From NCBI GenBank assembly GCA_035358815.1, contig DAOPQC010000013.1:1-64000 (forward strand): a stretch of DNA of 64,000 bases. The letters are read 5' to 3'. The DNA is from Thermoanaerobaculales bacterium. Its GTDB lineage: Bacteria > Acidobacteriota > Thermoanaerobaculia > Thermoanaerobaculales > Sulfomarinibacteraceae. Every line of letters starts with the position of its first letter. Position 1 is the first letter of the stretch. The notes beneath the pieces were generated by a model that searched no databases, was not told where the DNA came from, and was given only the letters and a program-made list of their open reading frames with translations. Positions 28,738-39,765 of the stretch are shown here, one piece after another. The translations under genes and the position numbers were made by a program.

Positions 28738-29694
28738 TCACTTCCCCCGCACCACCGGGGTCGGCGGCTCGCCGCCCTCCAGCGCCGCGATCACGTTCGA
28801 GGCGGCGAGCTCGGCCATCGCCGCGCGCGTCTCGAGCGTCGCCGATCCGACGTGGGGCAGCAGCACGACGTCGCGCCGCCCGAGCAGCCCGGGGTGGACC
28901 TCCGGCTCGTGCTCGTAGACGTCGAGGCCGGCTCCGCCGAGGTGCCCGGACTCCAGCACCCTGACCAGCGCCGCCTCGTCGACCAGCGGCCCACGCGAGG
29001 TGTTGACGAGCACCGCGCCGCGCGGCATCGACCGCAGCCGGCGCTCGTCGAGGAGGTGGCGGGTGGAGGCGTCGAGCGGCGCGTGCAGCGACACCACTGC
29101 GCTGGTCGCCAGCAGCTCGTCGAGCGGCAGCTGGGCCGCCGGCGGGACGGCGTCGCCGATCGGCTGGCGGTCGCTGCAGGCGATCTCCATGCCGGCGGCG
29201 AGGGCGCGCCGCGCCACCGCCCGCCCGATCCGGCCATAGCCGACGATGCCGATCCGCTTGCCCTGGAGGCCGGTGCCGAGCAGCAGGTCGAGCGCCCACC
29301 CCCGGAACCGTCCCTCGCGCAGGAAGCGCTCCGCCTCGCCGAGGCGGCGGGTGACCGCCAGCACCAGCGCCCACGCCAGATCTGCGGTGGCCTCGGTGAG
29401 CACGTCCGGGGTGTTGGTCACCCAGACCCCGCGCTCGGCGGCGGCGGCGACGTCGACGTTGTCGTAGCCGACCGCGACGTTGCCCACCACCCTGAGCCCG
29501 GGGCAGCGCTCGAGCACCCTCCGGCTCACCGGGTTGGCAAGCAGGGTCACGGCCCCGGCGGCGGCGCCGATGAAGCCGACCAGCTCGTCCTCGCCGGTCA
29601 GCGCCGGGCCCCGGTGGACCCTGATGAGGAAGCGGGCGGCCAGCATCGCCTCGGCCCGCCCCGGGAGCGCCGAGCAGACAGCAACCTCGGTCAT
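28738..29694 (-). CDS. D-2-hydroxyacid dehydrogenase (glyoxylate/hydroxypyruvate reductase-like)
   Basis: 318-residue NAD(P)-dependent dehydrogenase. Landmarks are VVGNVAVGYDNVDV, the Rossmann motif GKRIGIVGYGRIGRAVA, and SLHAPLDASTRHLL. NTSRGPLVDEAALV follows, then the catalytic Glu in GLDVYEHEPEV and the catalytic His in LLPHVGSATLETR. This order is that of GhrB/glyoxylate reductase. The ATG (29694) overlaps the stop of the upstream fusion gene as ATGA. Confidence 0.93.
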   Translation of the reverse strand: MTEVAVCSALPGRAEAMLAARFLIRVHRGPALTGEDELVGFIGAAAGAVTLLANPVSRRVLERCPGLRVVGNVAVGYDNVDVAAAAERGVWVTNTPDVLTEATADLAWALVLAVTRRLGEAERFLREGRFRGWALDLLLGTGLQGKRIGIVGYGRIGRAVARRALAAGMEIACSDRQPIGDAVPPAAQLPLDELLATSAVVSLHAPLDASTRHLLDERRLRSMPRGAVLVNTSRGPLVDEAALVRVLESGHLGGAGLDVYEHEPEVHPGLLGRRDVVLLPHVGSATLETRAAMAELAASNVIAALEGGEPPTPVVRGK

Positions 29695-32138
29695 GGCCAG
29701 CCCTCCACCGGCGCCAGGAACTCCACCAGCAGCTCCTCGAGTGGCCGCTCCGCGGTCTCCACGATCCGGCCGAGCTCCGCGCCGAGCTCGTCGAGGACGA
29801 AGATCGTCGGCACCCGATCCATCACCGTGCCGCCCGGGAGGAGGGCGGCGACCTCGGCGTCGGTCACCTGCTTGGTCCGATCGACGCCGACCAGCACCGC
29901 CTCGAGGCGGCCGGCGCCGACCTCGTCGAGCACCCGCAGCAGCCGTGGCACCTCGCGCGCCGAGTCCTCGCACCAGGTGCCGAGCACCATGACCACCCGG
30001 TAGCGGCCCGTCGTCGAGGCGAGCTGCGCGATCGCGCCGGCCTCGGGAAGGTAGATGTCGTGCTCGGCCTGCCAGCCCTCGACCGCGGCGAGCTCCGGCC
30101 AGTCGAGGCGGCCGAGGAGCACCGCCGGGGGGCGCGCCGGCTCGGGCCCGGATGCGGCCTCGACCTGGACGATCCGGTCGCCGACCCGCAGCCGCTCCAG
30201 GACGTCGCGGCCGGCGACGACCTCGCCGAGGTTCGTGTAGTGGCCGGTCAGCCGGTCGGCCGGCAGCGTGGTCACGAACAGCTGGCAGCCGCCGGTCTGC
30301 GGCCCCGAGGTCGCGATGCCCACCCGCCACGAGTCGAAGGGACGGATGCTCGGCTCGTCGGGCAGGACGAAGCCCGGGCCACCCCAGCCGTCGCCCCGGG
30401 GGTCGCCGCCCTGGACGACGAAGTTCGGCACCACCCGGTGGATGGTCAGGCCGTCGTAGAAGCCGCCCTCGGCGAGCTCCCACACCTCGCACGCGCTGAT
30501 CGGGGCGTCGCCGAGCTCGAGCCGGACCCGGAAGGTGCCGCGCACCGTGACCACGTCGAGCCAGCGCTCGACCTCGATGAAGCGCAGCAGATTGCGGTAC
30601 CACTCCCGTCCGTGGCGAGGCTGACCGGCGGGCAGCGACGCCGCGATCCCGAGGCGTCGCGCCTCGTTGACGACCGTCGCGCGGACCGCCGGCAGCGGGT
30701 CGGCGGCCGCCAGCTCCAGCACCGCCCGCCGGTCGCCCTCGGCGGACAGGTCCAGCGCCGCCACCAGCGCCGCGGCGCGGGCGTCGGCCGCTGCGTCGGC
30801 CGACCACGACCGGTGGAGCTCGAGCGCCGCTTCCCGCCCCCCGAGCGCGCCCGCGGAGTGCAGCAGCTCGACCGCGCGCGCCCGCACGGCGACGTCCGGA
30901 TCACGGCGCAGCATCGCCCGCAGCGCCTCGGACCTGGCCCCGGCGGCCGCCGCGTCCACGGCCTCCAGGAAGGCGAGGCGGACCCCGGGATCGGCGTCCG
31001 CGACCGCCTGCCGCTCGACCGCCGCCGCCGCCTCGGCAGGAAGCAGGGGCGCGACCGCCGCCGCGGCCCGCCGGCGCCAGGCCTCACCCTCCCCGATCCA
31101 CCGCGCGGCGAGCTCCCCGGCCGCCGCGGAGCCGCGGCGGGCGAGGGCCGCCAGCGCCTCTGCCGCCAGCCACGGCTCGTCGCCGTCGGCGATCGCGAGC
31201 AGCGCGGCGTCCGGCCCCAGCGCCGGCCGCCCGGCCGCGGCCCGCAGGGCGCTGACCGCGAGCTGGGCCGGCTCGGCCGACCACAGCGCGACCAGCGCCG
31301 CGGCGCTGTCACCTGCAACCTCGATCTCCGGGCGGGACGCCAGCGCCTGGCAGGCGGCGGCGCGCACCCGCCAGTCCGGGTCGCCGAGCGCGCCCGCCAC
31401 CGCCCGCCGGTCGGCCTCGTCAAGCGGTCCGGCGGCGAGCCCGGCGAGCGCGGTCGCCCGGATCACCGGCTCGACGTCGCCGATCAGGAGGCGCAGCGCC
31501 TCGGAGCGCTCCGGCCGCCGGCTGCGGGCCAGTGAGACGGCCGCTGCCCGGCGCAGGCCGGGCTCTTGGCGGCCGGCGAAGCGGGCGGCCTCGGCCTCCC
31601 ACGGCCGCTCGCCGAGCCGCCACAGGTTGGCCAGGGCGGCCTCGAGCACCGCCGGCTCGCGCTCGCCGCGGAGCAGCCTCGCGAGCGGCTCGAAGGCCTC
31701 CTCGCCGCCGTGGCACGCCGCCCACGCCGCGGCCTGGCGGACCAGCGGCACCGCGTCGGCGAGCCCCCGCAGCGAGACGGCGAGCGCGGGCGGGCCGATC
31801 CGGCCGGCCGCCACCATCGCGTAGCAGCGCGCCCCCGGGTCGCCGTCGCCGGCGTACTGGCCGACGAGAGTGACCCGCGACGGATCAGCCTCCGACGCCA
31901 GCGCCCGCGCGGCGTCCGTGTGCGCTTGCGGGAACGGGTCCTCCAGCACGGCGATCGCCAGCGAGCTCGGCAGGCCGCCGAAGTCGAGCGCCTCGAGCAG
32001 GGCGGCCCGCCGCTCGTCGAGCTGGCCGAAGTCGTCCTGGGCCGCGGCCGACACCGGGCCGGCCATCACCAGGGCGGCGAGCGCGGCCGCCACGCGCAGT
32101 CGAAGCACCGGGGTTCCAAGAGCCTGGATCACGGTCAC
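29691..32138 (-). CDS. Secreted HEAT-repeat / cyclophilin / thioredoxin-like fusion
   Basis: 815 residues. A signal peptide (about 1-33, ending VSAAAQ) precedes many HEAT-like helical repeats (about 40-510, e.g. DPDWRVRAAACQALASRP). A cyclophilin-type peptidyl-prolyl isomerase domain follows (about 525-660: IHRVVPNFVVQGGDP, GCQLFVTTLPADRLTGHYT). A thioredoxin-like domain (about 690-810) has WCEDS in place of CxxC, so it is unlikely to be a dithiol oxidoreductase. It probably acts on folding of exported proteins. It overlaps both neighbours by four bases. Confidence 0.88.
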   Translation of the reverse strand: MTVIQALGTPVLRLRVAAALAALVMAGPVSAAAQDDFGQLDERRAALLEALDFGGLPSSLAIAVLEDPFPQAHTDAARALASEADPSRVTLVGQYAGDGDPGARCYAMVAAGRIGPPALAVSLRGLADAVPLVRQAAAWAACHGGEEAFEPLARLLRGEREPAVLEAALANLWRLGERPWEAEAARFAGRQEPGLRRAAAVSLARSRRPERSEALRLLIGDVEPVIRATALAGLAAGPLDEADRRAVAGALGDPDWRVRAAACQALASRPEIEVAGDSAAALVALWSAEPAQLAVSALRAAAGRPALGPDAALLAIADGDEPWLAAEALAALARRGSAAAGELAARWIGEGEAWRRRAAAAVAPLLPAEAAAAVERQAVADADPGVRLAFLEAVDAAAAGARSEALRAMLRRDPDVAVRARAVELLHSAGALGGREAALELHRSWSADAAADARAAALVAALDLSAEGDRRAVLELAAADPLPAVRATVVNEARRLGIAASLPAGQPRHGREWYRNLLRFIEVERWLDVVTVRGTFRVRLELGDAPISACEVWELAEGGFYDGLTIHRVVPNFVVQGGDPRGDGWGGPGFVLPDEPSIRPFDSWRVGIATSGPQTGGCQLFVTTLPADRLTGHYTNLGEVVAGRDVLERLRVGDRIVQVEAASGPEPARPPAVLLGRLDWPELAAVEGWQAEHDIYLPEAGAIAQLASTTGRYRVVMVLGTWCEDSAREVPRLLRVLDEVGAGRLEAVLVGVDRTKQVTDAEVAALLPGGTVMDRVPTIFVLDELGAELGRIVETAERPLEELLVEFLAPVEGWP

Positions 32139-32890
32139 ACTCCGTAGAGGAGGCGGTCGCCGAGGACCGCCGGCAAGCCGGCCTGGAGGATCCGCTGCCG
32201 CGCCAGTGACACCCGGTAGTCCACCCGGTAGAGGTGGAGCCGGGACAGCTCGTCGTCGAAGATGGCGTAGGACGCCCGCGGGTCGCGGTCCCTGGGCTGT
32301 CCGACCGAGCCCGGGTTGATCAGGTAGCGGTGGCCCGGCTCGAGCTTGACCGTCACCCGCCGGCCCGACAGCAGCCGCACCCCGAGGGCCGAGCTGTCGC
32401 CCCCGGCCCCGAGCTCGAACAGCGACGGGACGTGGGTGTGGCCGAAGAAGATCACCGGCTGCGGCAGCGCCCCGAACGACAGGGTGGCGTCGAAGGCCGA
32501 GAAGATGTAGGCGTCCTCGTCGATCGCCGACCCGTGGCAGATCGCGATCCGGTCGGTCAGCTCGCGCGGCCCCACCGGCAGCGCCCGCAGCAGCTCGAGG
32601 TGGTGCGGCTCGAGCTGGCCGAGGGTCCAGATCGCCGCCTCACGGGCAAAGCGGTTGAAGTACTCGGGGCTGTCGAGTCCCCCGCACACCCGGTCGTGGT
32701 TGCCGCGCACCGCGAGGGGCTCCGGCTCGAGCGAGCGCAGCCAGCCCATCACCTGGTTGGGAGAGCCGCCGTAGCCGACCGCATCGCCCAGGAAGATCAC
32801 CCGGTCGAAGCGCTTGCGCCTGACATGGGCGAGCACGGCATGGAGCGCCTCCCAGTTGCCGTGGACGTCGCTCAAGATCAGGTAGCGCAC
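32135..32890 (-). CDS. Calcineurin-like metallophosphoesterase (YfcE/MJ0936-like)
   Basis: 251-residue cytosolic phosphodiesterase fold with all metal motifs: LILSDVHGNWEAL, FLGDAVGYGG, VRGNHDRV, CHGSA, FFGHTHVP and the C-terminal NPGSVGQPRD. It has no signal peptide, unlike the phosphoesterase at 8476. The stop overlaps the ATG of the fusion gene. The N-terminus overlaps the shikimate-kinase-like remnant by 13 bases. Confidence 0.93.
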   Translation of the reverse strand: MRYLILSDVHGNWEALHAVLAHVRRKRFDRVIFLGDAVGYGGSPNQVMGWLRSLEPEPLAVRGNHDRVCGGLDSPEYFNRFAREAAIWTLGQLEPHHLELLRALPVGPRELTDRIAICHGSAIDEDAYIFSAFDATLSFGALPQPVIFFGHTHVPSLFELGAGGDSSALGVRLLSGRRVTVKLEPGHRYLINPGSVGQPRDRDPRASYAIFDDELSRLHLYRVDYRVSLARQRILQAGLPAVLGDRLLYGV

Positions 32891-32988
32891 GGCGCCCCCG
32901 GCGACACCGTGGCCGCCCGCGACGCCGGCACCCGGCCGACCGCCGACTCCCCCGCCCCCACGAAGCCCGCCAGGTAAACGTCGGACAT
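32878..32988 (-). pseudogene. Apparent shikimate kinase (aroK) N-terminal remnant
   Basis: A 36-codon frame, from ATG 32988 to a TGA inside the next gene, begins MSDVYLAGFVGAGESAVGRV. It matches the shikimate kinase start pattern (xxLxGFMGAGKSTVGRxLA). The Walker A lysine is Glu, and the frame ends before any other domain. The rest of the gene is absent and replaced by the phosphoesterase gene. It may be a decayed fragment, or a tiny ORF that resembles one by chance. Confidence 0.5.
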
Positions 32989-33049
32989 CCTGTTAATTGT
33001 AGCTGCTGTCGACCTTTGGCAGTCGAAGTGCCGTTCCACTTCGCGACCA

Positions 33050-33220
33050 CCCGCATCCGCGCCCCGCTTCCGCGCCCGCTTCCGGATTCGTCCCGGTCCC
33101 CGCCCCCGCCCCCGGTTGCGGCCTTTGAACTGGCGATGCAGCGCGCTCGGCGACCGCCAGCCCACACGACACTCTGAAATCCGTCATTTCGGGAACGGGA
33201 GCGGGAACGGGAACGTGTAC
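33050..33220. repeat. Coreless modular element
   Basis: CGCATCCGCG and CGCTTCCGCGCCCGCTTCCG words (33048-33085) are followed by GTCCCC variants. GGGAAC hexamers (33190-33215) lie beside a TGAAATCCGTCATTTCG patch that recalls the arm of the palindromic core. The gap 32989-33278 has no other gene. Confidence 0.6.
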
Positions 33221-33278
33221 GGTGGTACGAGCTCACCCACTCTCGGCTGTGCCCGGGGGCCAAGCCACCGCCAGCGCG

Positions 33279-34619
<1,341 letters not shown>

Positions 34620-34620
34620 C

Positions 34621-35085
<465 letters not shown>

Positions 35086-35099
35086 CGTGCACACCCACC

Positions 35100-35453
35100 C
35101 TAGACGAATTCGGAGTACAGGCGCGCGCCAACCAGACGGCTGAGCAGACGCCCCTTGCCGGCCAACGCGCCGCGGTCGAGCACCAGCAGCAGGAAGTAGC
35201 CGGCGGCCAGGCTGGTCAGGATCATCAGGCGGTCCTCGGTCCACACCGACACCTGCTCGAGGCTGCCGTGGTCGAACTCCCGGCCCGCCCGGTCGATCCC
35301 GGCCACCACCGCCGCGAGCTCGGTGCCGAGCGCCTCCAGCGAGCGGTCCGCCGGGGTGGAGGCCACCGGGATCCCGTCGGGATCGACGATCGCCGCCCCC
35401 CGGGAGCCCGGGCAGCGCTCGACCAGCTTGACGATCTCAGCCTCGAAGTTCAC
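35100..35453 (-). CDS. Roadblock/LC7-domain protein
   Basis: 117 residues. A single roadblock/LC7 fold with VERCPGSRGAAIVDPDGIPV at the start and SLAAGYFLLLVLDRGALAGKGRLL at the end. Bacterial members often partner small GTPases or polarity regulators such as MglB, but no GTPase gene is nearby. It starts at GTG 35453, overlapping the stop of the upstream coiled-coil gene as GTGA, and ends 14 bases before accB. Confidence 0.9.
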   Translation of the reverse strand: MNFEAEIVKLVERCPGSRGAAIVDPDGIPVASTPADRSLEALGTELAAVVAGIDRAGREFDHGSLEQVSVWTEDRLMILTSLAAGYFLLLVLDRGALAGKGRLLSRLVGARLYSEFV

Positions 35454-37051
35454 GGGCCGCGCCGCTCAGAGCCCAGTCTAATGGTGTCGAGCCAGCCCCG
35501 CAACGCCGCCACCTTGGCCGCGGGCGAGCTGACGCGCTTCCCCTCCGGCGAGGCCTCGCCCTGCAGCTCCGCCAGATAGCCCGCGGCCTCGAGGTTGTCG
35601 GGCTCGCGCTCGAGCAGGCGCTCCAGGGTGGTCACCGCGAGGCCCCACGCGCCCTGGTGGGCGGCGAGCCGGGCCAGGGTCAGGGTCGGCAGCGGGCCTT
35701 CGTCAGCCTCCGCTTCGAGCCCGAGGGCGGGCGCGGGCGCCATCTCGTCCCCGATCGCGGCCGGCGGGGCGGGCGCGGGCTCGCCGCCGAGCTCCAGGGC
35801 CAGGTCGGCCCACGACTCGGGCTCGAGCTCGTCCCGGACCTCGGGCGCGGCCGCGGGCAGCGGCGTCACCGCGACCTGCTCCACCGGAACGAACGGGCCC
35901 TCCAGACCGGGCGGCGGGGTCCTCTCGAAGATCTCGTCCAGGGTCTCGGCCTCGGCCCGCTCGGCGCCCTCGAACAGCTCGGCAAGGTCGGCCGCCGCGA
36001 TCGGCTCGAAGGCCTCGATCGGCCCGGCGGGCACAACCGGCTCGACCGGCTCGAGTGGCCCGGCCGGCGCAGGCCCCGGCAGCGCGGCCACCTCGGTCGC
36101 CACGTCGGCCCACGACTCGGGCTCCGCCTCGACCGGCGCCGGCTCGAACGGGCGCAGCGCCTCGACGACCGCCTCGTCCACGGGCGGCGCCTCCAGGACA
36201 GGCGGCGGCTCCGTCAGGGGCAGCGGTTCGACGACCGGCGCAGCCTCCTCGCGGGGCGCGAACACGTCACCGGCACTCTCCCCCAGGGGGATCCCGACTC
36301 CGGTCAGCTCGCCGAACGGGTCACCGTCGGCGATCCGCACGACCTCGGCGGGCGGCCGCAGCCGCCACTCGAGCAGCGCCATGCGGGCCGCGGCCTCGGC
36401 GGCCTCCTCCGCGGCGCGCCGCGCCTCCTCCTCGGCCCTGCGGGCCTCCTCTGCCGCTCGCTGCGCCTCCTCCTCCGCGAGCCTCCGCGCCTCCTCGGCG
36501 GCCCGGCGCGCCTCCTCCTCGGCGAGCCGCGCTTCCTCGGCCGCTCGCCGCGCTTCCTCCTCGGCCGCCCGCCGCGCCTCCTCCTCGGCTTTCCGCGCCT
36601 CCTCCTCGGCGACCCGCGCCCGCTCGGCGGCGGCCGCCGCCTCGAGCTCGGCGATCCGGCCGTCGACCTCGGCGATCAGGGCCGCCAGCTCGGAGTCGGC
36701 GGCGGCGAGAGGGCGCACCTGCTCGAGCGCGGCGGCGGCGGCAGGCCAGTCCGAGGCCGCGGTGGCCGCCTCGGCGACCGCGCGCGCCGCCACCGGCTGG
36801 GCCTGGTCGAGGGCGTGGGCGCGGGCGAAGGCGGCCGCCGCGCCGTCCGAGTCCGCCTGGCCGCGCAGGCCGCGGCCGAGCGCGACCCAGGCCGCGGCCG
36901 TGCGCGGGTGGTGCTCGAGGCCGCTGCGCAGCACGTCGATCGCCTCGGCGGCTTGGCCGTCGGCCTGGAGCAGCTCGGCGAGGCGCAGGAAGACCCGCGA
37001 CGAGGGGTCCTCGCGCAGCTGGTAGCGCAGGCGCTCGATGCGGTAGCTCAT
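35450..37051 (-). CDS. TPR / coiled-coil / acidic Pro-rich protein
   Basis: 533 residues from ATG 37051; frames extending upstream run through a terminator. The N-terminus has TPR-like helices (about 1-110, MSYRIERLRYQLREDPSSR). A long EEARRAAEE-type coiled coil spans about 130-220. A Pro/Glu-rich low-complexity region (about 235-440) with a repeated ESWADVA phrase leads to a C-terminal TPR pair. Direct coupling to the roadblock gene suggests a scaffold role. The coiled-coil repeats are the cause of long antisense open frames here. Confidence 0.85.
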   Translation of the reverse strand: MSYRIERLRYQLREDPSSRVFLRLAELLQADGQAAEAIDVLRSGLEHHPRTAAAWVALGRGLRGQADSDGAAAAFARAHALDQAQPVAARAVAEAATAASDWPAAAAALEQVRPLAAADSELAALIAEVDGRIAELEAAAAAERARVAEEEARKAEEEARRAAEEEARRAAEEARLAEEEARRAAEEARRLAEEEAQRAAEEARRAEEEARRAAEEAAEAAARMALLEWRLRPPAEVVRIADGDPFGELTGVGIPLGESAGDVFAPREEAAPVVEPLPLTEPPPVLEAPPVDEAVVEALRPFEPAPVEAEPESWADVATEVAALPGPAPAGPLEPVEPVVPAGPIEAFEPIAAADLAELFEGAERAEAETLDEIFERTPPPGLEGPFVPVEQVAVTPLPAAAPEVRDELEPESWADLALELGGEPAPAPPAAIGDEMAPAPALGLEAEADEGPLPTLTLARLAAHQGAWGLAVTTLERLLEREPDNLEAAGYLAELQGEASPEGKRVSSPAAKVAALRGWLDTIRLGSERRGP

Positions 37052-37068
37052 GGCGTCGCCATTATGAC

Positions 37069-37104
37069 AAAAAAAAAGAACGGCCGGGCCGCGGGGCCCG
37101 GCCG
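37069..37104 (-). terminator. Intrinsic terminator of the pil-lipoprotein operon
   Basis: On the minus strand a GC-rich stem (CGGCCGGGCC and GGCCCGGCCG, four-base loop) is followed by TTCTTTTTTTTTGTC. This is the best rho-independent terminator in the window, 14 bases after the stop of the IPT lipoprotein gene. It separates the pil operon from the TPR-roadblock-acc operon on the same strand. Confidence 0.93.
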
Positions 37105-37117
37105 TGGTCTCCATCGG

Positions 37118-39745
37118 TCAGACGCCGTTGCCGCTGACGGTGATCTCCACCGACATCGGCTGCGCGTCGCTCTCGCTCGCAGTGATCGTCAGAATCGCCG
37201 AGAACGCCCCCACCGCATTCGGGTCGAAAGTGATGTGGAAGTCCTTGGACGACATCGGCGGCACGAACCTGTCGGCCGCGCCCTCCTGGATGAAGAAGCG
37301 GTCAGGATCGGTACCGCTCTTGACCAGCGTCCAGGTCAAAGTGCCGGTTCCGCTGTTGGTGATGGTCAAGGGCGTCGGATGGGGCGCCGCGCCACCGGCA
37401 ACCGGCGTGTCGGGGAAGACGAAGTCGGTCTGGTTCACCGACCAGATTCGCGACTCCTCGCTGCCGCTCAGGGGAACGCTGTAGGGGGTGGTCGGGGAGC
37501 TGTTCTGGATGATCAGCTCGCCGACGTAGGCGCCGCCGTTGTCGAGGTCGGGGCAGAAGTAGATCGGGATCGGCGCACCCGTTCCGTACGGCGCCACGGT
37601 AAACCCGCCGCTGCTCTGGTTGGTCGCCCCGCTGTCGAAGTAGAAGCGGCCCATGAGGTTCATCTGGTAGACCTCGAGGGTCCCGGCGCCGCCGTTGGAC
37701 ACGACCAAGTCGGCGGTGGAGCAGCTGCCGGCCTGGGCTGCCGGGAACACCGGCGCCGGCGCGATGATGGTCGCGGAGGCGACGCACTCGTCGTCACCGG
37801 GCTCGTAGATCAGGCCGCCGGCCAGCGTGCTGCCGCAGTTTCCGGGCAGGTTGACGACGGTGACGTCGACCGGGGTCGGCACCTCGCGCAGGCCAGGAAC
37901 GCCGTCGCCGGTGATGCAGGGCGTGGTGTCGAAGACCAGGCCGAACTCGTTCGGCGCCGGGATGCCGGTGACCTCGATGGTGCTCTCGTCGACCACCGTC
38001 ACCGCGCTCGTCGCCATCACGTAGTCGGCGATCTTGACCAGCAGGGTCTCGGAGAAGTCAGCGCCGAAGACCGTGATGTCGGACGGGTTGACGTAGTTGC
38101 CGCTGGCGTCCGCCTGGACGAACGTCGGTTCCACGCCGGTGACGGTCGGCTGGTTGCCGCGCAGGGTGAACGTGCCGCCCGTGGCCTCCTGGTTGCTGTC
38201 GATCAGCTTCACCCGGAACTGCCCGGTGCGATCGCTGCAGGTCACTGCCAGGTCGGGCGGGAAGCGGACCAGGACCTCGGTCCCGGACACGCTCTGCACC
38301 TCGAGCTCGATGTTGTCGACCGTGAAGAAGGCTTGCAGCGGGTCCTCGAAGCCGGCGCCGTAGATCACGACCTGGTCGCCCGGCCGGCCGTCGGTGGGCG
38401 AGTTGCCGGAGATGAACAGATTGTCGCCGTAGGTGAACTGGCGCGCGTTGGAGATCTTGCCGCTCGTCATGTTGGTGACGGTGACTTCGACGACCACCGG
38501 CGGCACCTGGCCCTGGTGGCTGTAGTCGGGCGACAGGCAGGTGATGACGTCCTGGTCGGCCGGGCTCTGGTCGTCGATCACGTTGACGTCGGTCGCCGTC
38601 AGATTGCCGAACCTGACCTGGACCGGCACCTTGAAGCCGGACCCGAAGATGCTGACCAGGGTACCGCCGCCGAGCGGCCCGGCGATCGGCGACAGCGATG
38701 CGATCTCCGGCGTCGGGTCGTCGGCGATCACCGTGAAGGCCTGGGTGAGGGTGGAGTCCCCGGACGGGTTGGTGGCAGTGAAGTCGGCGAGCTCGTTCAC
38801 CTCGAGCGGGACCGCGCTGAACCGCGGCGTGACGATCTCCATCTGCAGGCCGTCGGGAGACGCAGCCAGGATCTCGGCGATCAGGGCGGCGCCGCGGAAG
38901 GTGAAGGTCGTCCGGGTCACCGTCTCGAGGTTGCGCCCCAGCACGTTGACCTGGTCGCCGCCGGCGGAGCGTCCGAAGTTGGGCTCGAGAACGTAGATCA
39001 CCGGCGGCCCGCCGCTCGTCACCTCCATGAAGGTGAACGCCGAAGGAAGCGTGACCGTCTGCTCGCTCGCCGTCCCGACGCCGCGCCTGACGATCACGTT
39101 CGCGATCGTGTCCTCGGTGCGGTTGATGACGTCGATGAAGGGCGTCTGCACCTCGATCTGGCCGGGGCCCGACAGCGGGTTGCTCTCGATGACCTCGACG
39201 ACGATGGCCGGGAAGAGCGCGCCCTCGACGTCGAAGATGACCTCGGCCGGGCTGCGGATGCCGGTGCCCCGCAGGAACACCGTCTCGCCGCCGTCGTACG
39301 AGCCGACGTTCGGGATCAGCGGCAGGTGGATGACCAGGTCCTCGTCCGTGTCGGGGTCGCGGTAGGTCACGGCCACCTGGCGGGTGACGGCCCGCACCCG
39401 CGCCTGGATGAGGTAGTTCCCGGGAGCCGCGGCGGTGAACTGGACCGCGGCGTGCCCGCCCACGGTGTTCACCGAGGCCTCGGTGGTGCCGTTGACGAAC
39501 TGCCCGCCCGAGGCCAGGAACTCGACCGCCGTGCCGTCCGGCGCGTCAACCCCGTTCTTCTGGACCTCGGCCTCGACGAGGATCGTCGCGCCGATGTCCG
39601 GGTTGGGGTCGCTCACCGTCAGGCTCGAGATCGCCCACTCGTCCGGAACCACCGTCGGGACCGGTTGCGCGGTGGGGCTGTCGCCGGAGCACGCGGCCAT
39701 CACCACGAGCCCGAGAAGTGCAATGCTGTAGACAAGCTTCTTCAT
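37118..39745 (-). CDS. Large lipoprotein with Ig-like/IPT-TIG repeats
   Basis: 875 residues from ATG 39745. A lipoprotein signal ends VVMAACSGDS. Then come an Ig-like segment (about 40-125) and several IPT/TIG repeats with recurring PxGGxxVxIxGxxF phrases. Examples are YVLEPNFGRSAGGDQVNVLG, LSPIAGPLGGGTLVSIFG and NSPTDGRPGDQVVIYGAGF. A C-terminal ASPM/SPD-2/Hydin-like region contains LTITNSGTGTLTWTL. It should be a surface or periplasmic adhesin-like protein. It is 20 bases downstream of another lipoprotein in the pil operon, so a pilus-related role is plausible but unproven. Confidence 0.88.
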   Translation of the reverse strand: MKKLVYSIALLGLVVMAACSGDSPTAQPVPTVVPDEWAISSLTVSDPNPDIGATILVEAEVQKNGVDAPDGTAVEFLASGGQFVNGTTEASVNTVGGHAAVQFTAAAPGNYLIQARVRAVTRQVAVTYRDPDTDEDLVIHLPLIPNVGSYDGGETVFLRGTGIRSPAEVIFDVEGALFPAIVVEVIESNPLSGPGQIEVQTPFIDVINRTEDTIANVIVRRGVGTASEQTVTLPSAFTFMEVTSGGPPVIYVLEPNFGRSAGGDQVNVLGRNLETVTRTTFTFRGAALIAEILAASPDGLQMEIVTPRFSAVPLEVNELADFTATNPSGDSTLTQAFTVIADDPTPEIASLSPIAGPLGGGTLVSIFGSGFKVPVQVRFGNLTATDVNVIDDQSPADQDVITCLSPDYSHQGQVPPVVVEVTVTNMTSGKISNARQFTYGDNLFISGNSPTDGRPGDQVVIYGAGFEDPLQAFFTVDNIELEVQSVSGTEVLVRFPPDLAVTCSDRTGQFRVKLIDSNQEATGGTFTLRGNQPTVTGVEPTFVQADASGNYVNPSDITVFGADFSETLLVKIADYVMATSAVTVVDESTIEVTGIPAPNEFGLVFDTTPCITGDGVPGLREVPTPVDVTVVNLPGNCGSTLAGGLIYEPGDDECVASATIIAPAPVFPAAQAGSCSTADLVVSNGGAGTLEVYQMNLMGRFYFDSGATNQSSGGFTVAPYGTGAPIPIYFCPDLDNGGAYVGELIIQNSSPTTPYSVPLSGSEESRIWSVNQTDFVFPDTPVAGGAAPHPTPLTITNSGTGTLTWTLVKSGTDPDRFFIQEGAADRFVPPMSSKDFHITFDPNAVGAFSAILTITASESDAQPMSVEITVSGNGV

Positions 39746-39765
39746 GGCACCTGACCCCCACCTGT

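Noticed and set aside
35657..39754. 1365-codon open frame on the plus strand
   Set aside because: It is antisense to the TPR/coiled-coil gene and the IPT lipoprotein gene. Its composition (Gly, Arg, Asp-rich) shows no domain and follows from the GC-rich codon use of the real genes.
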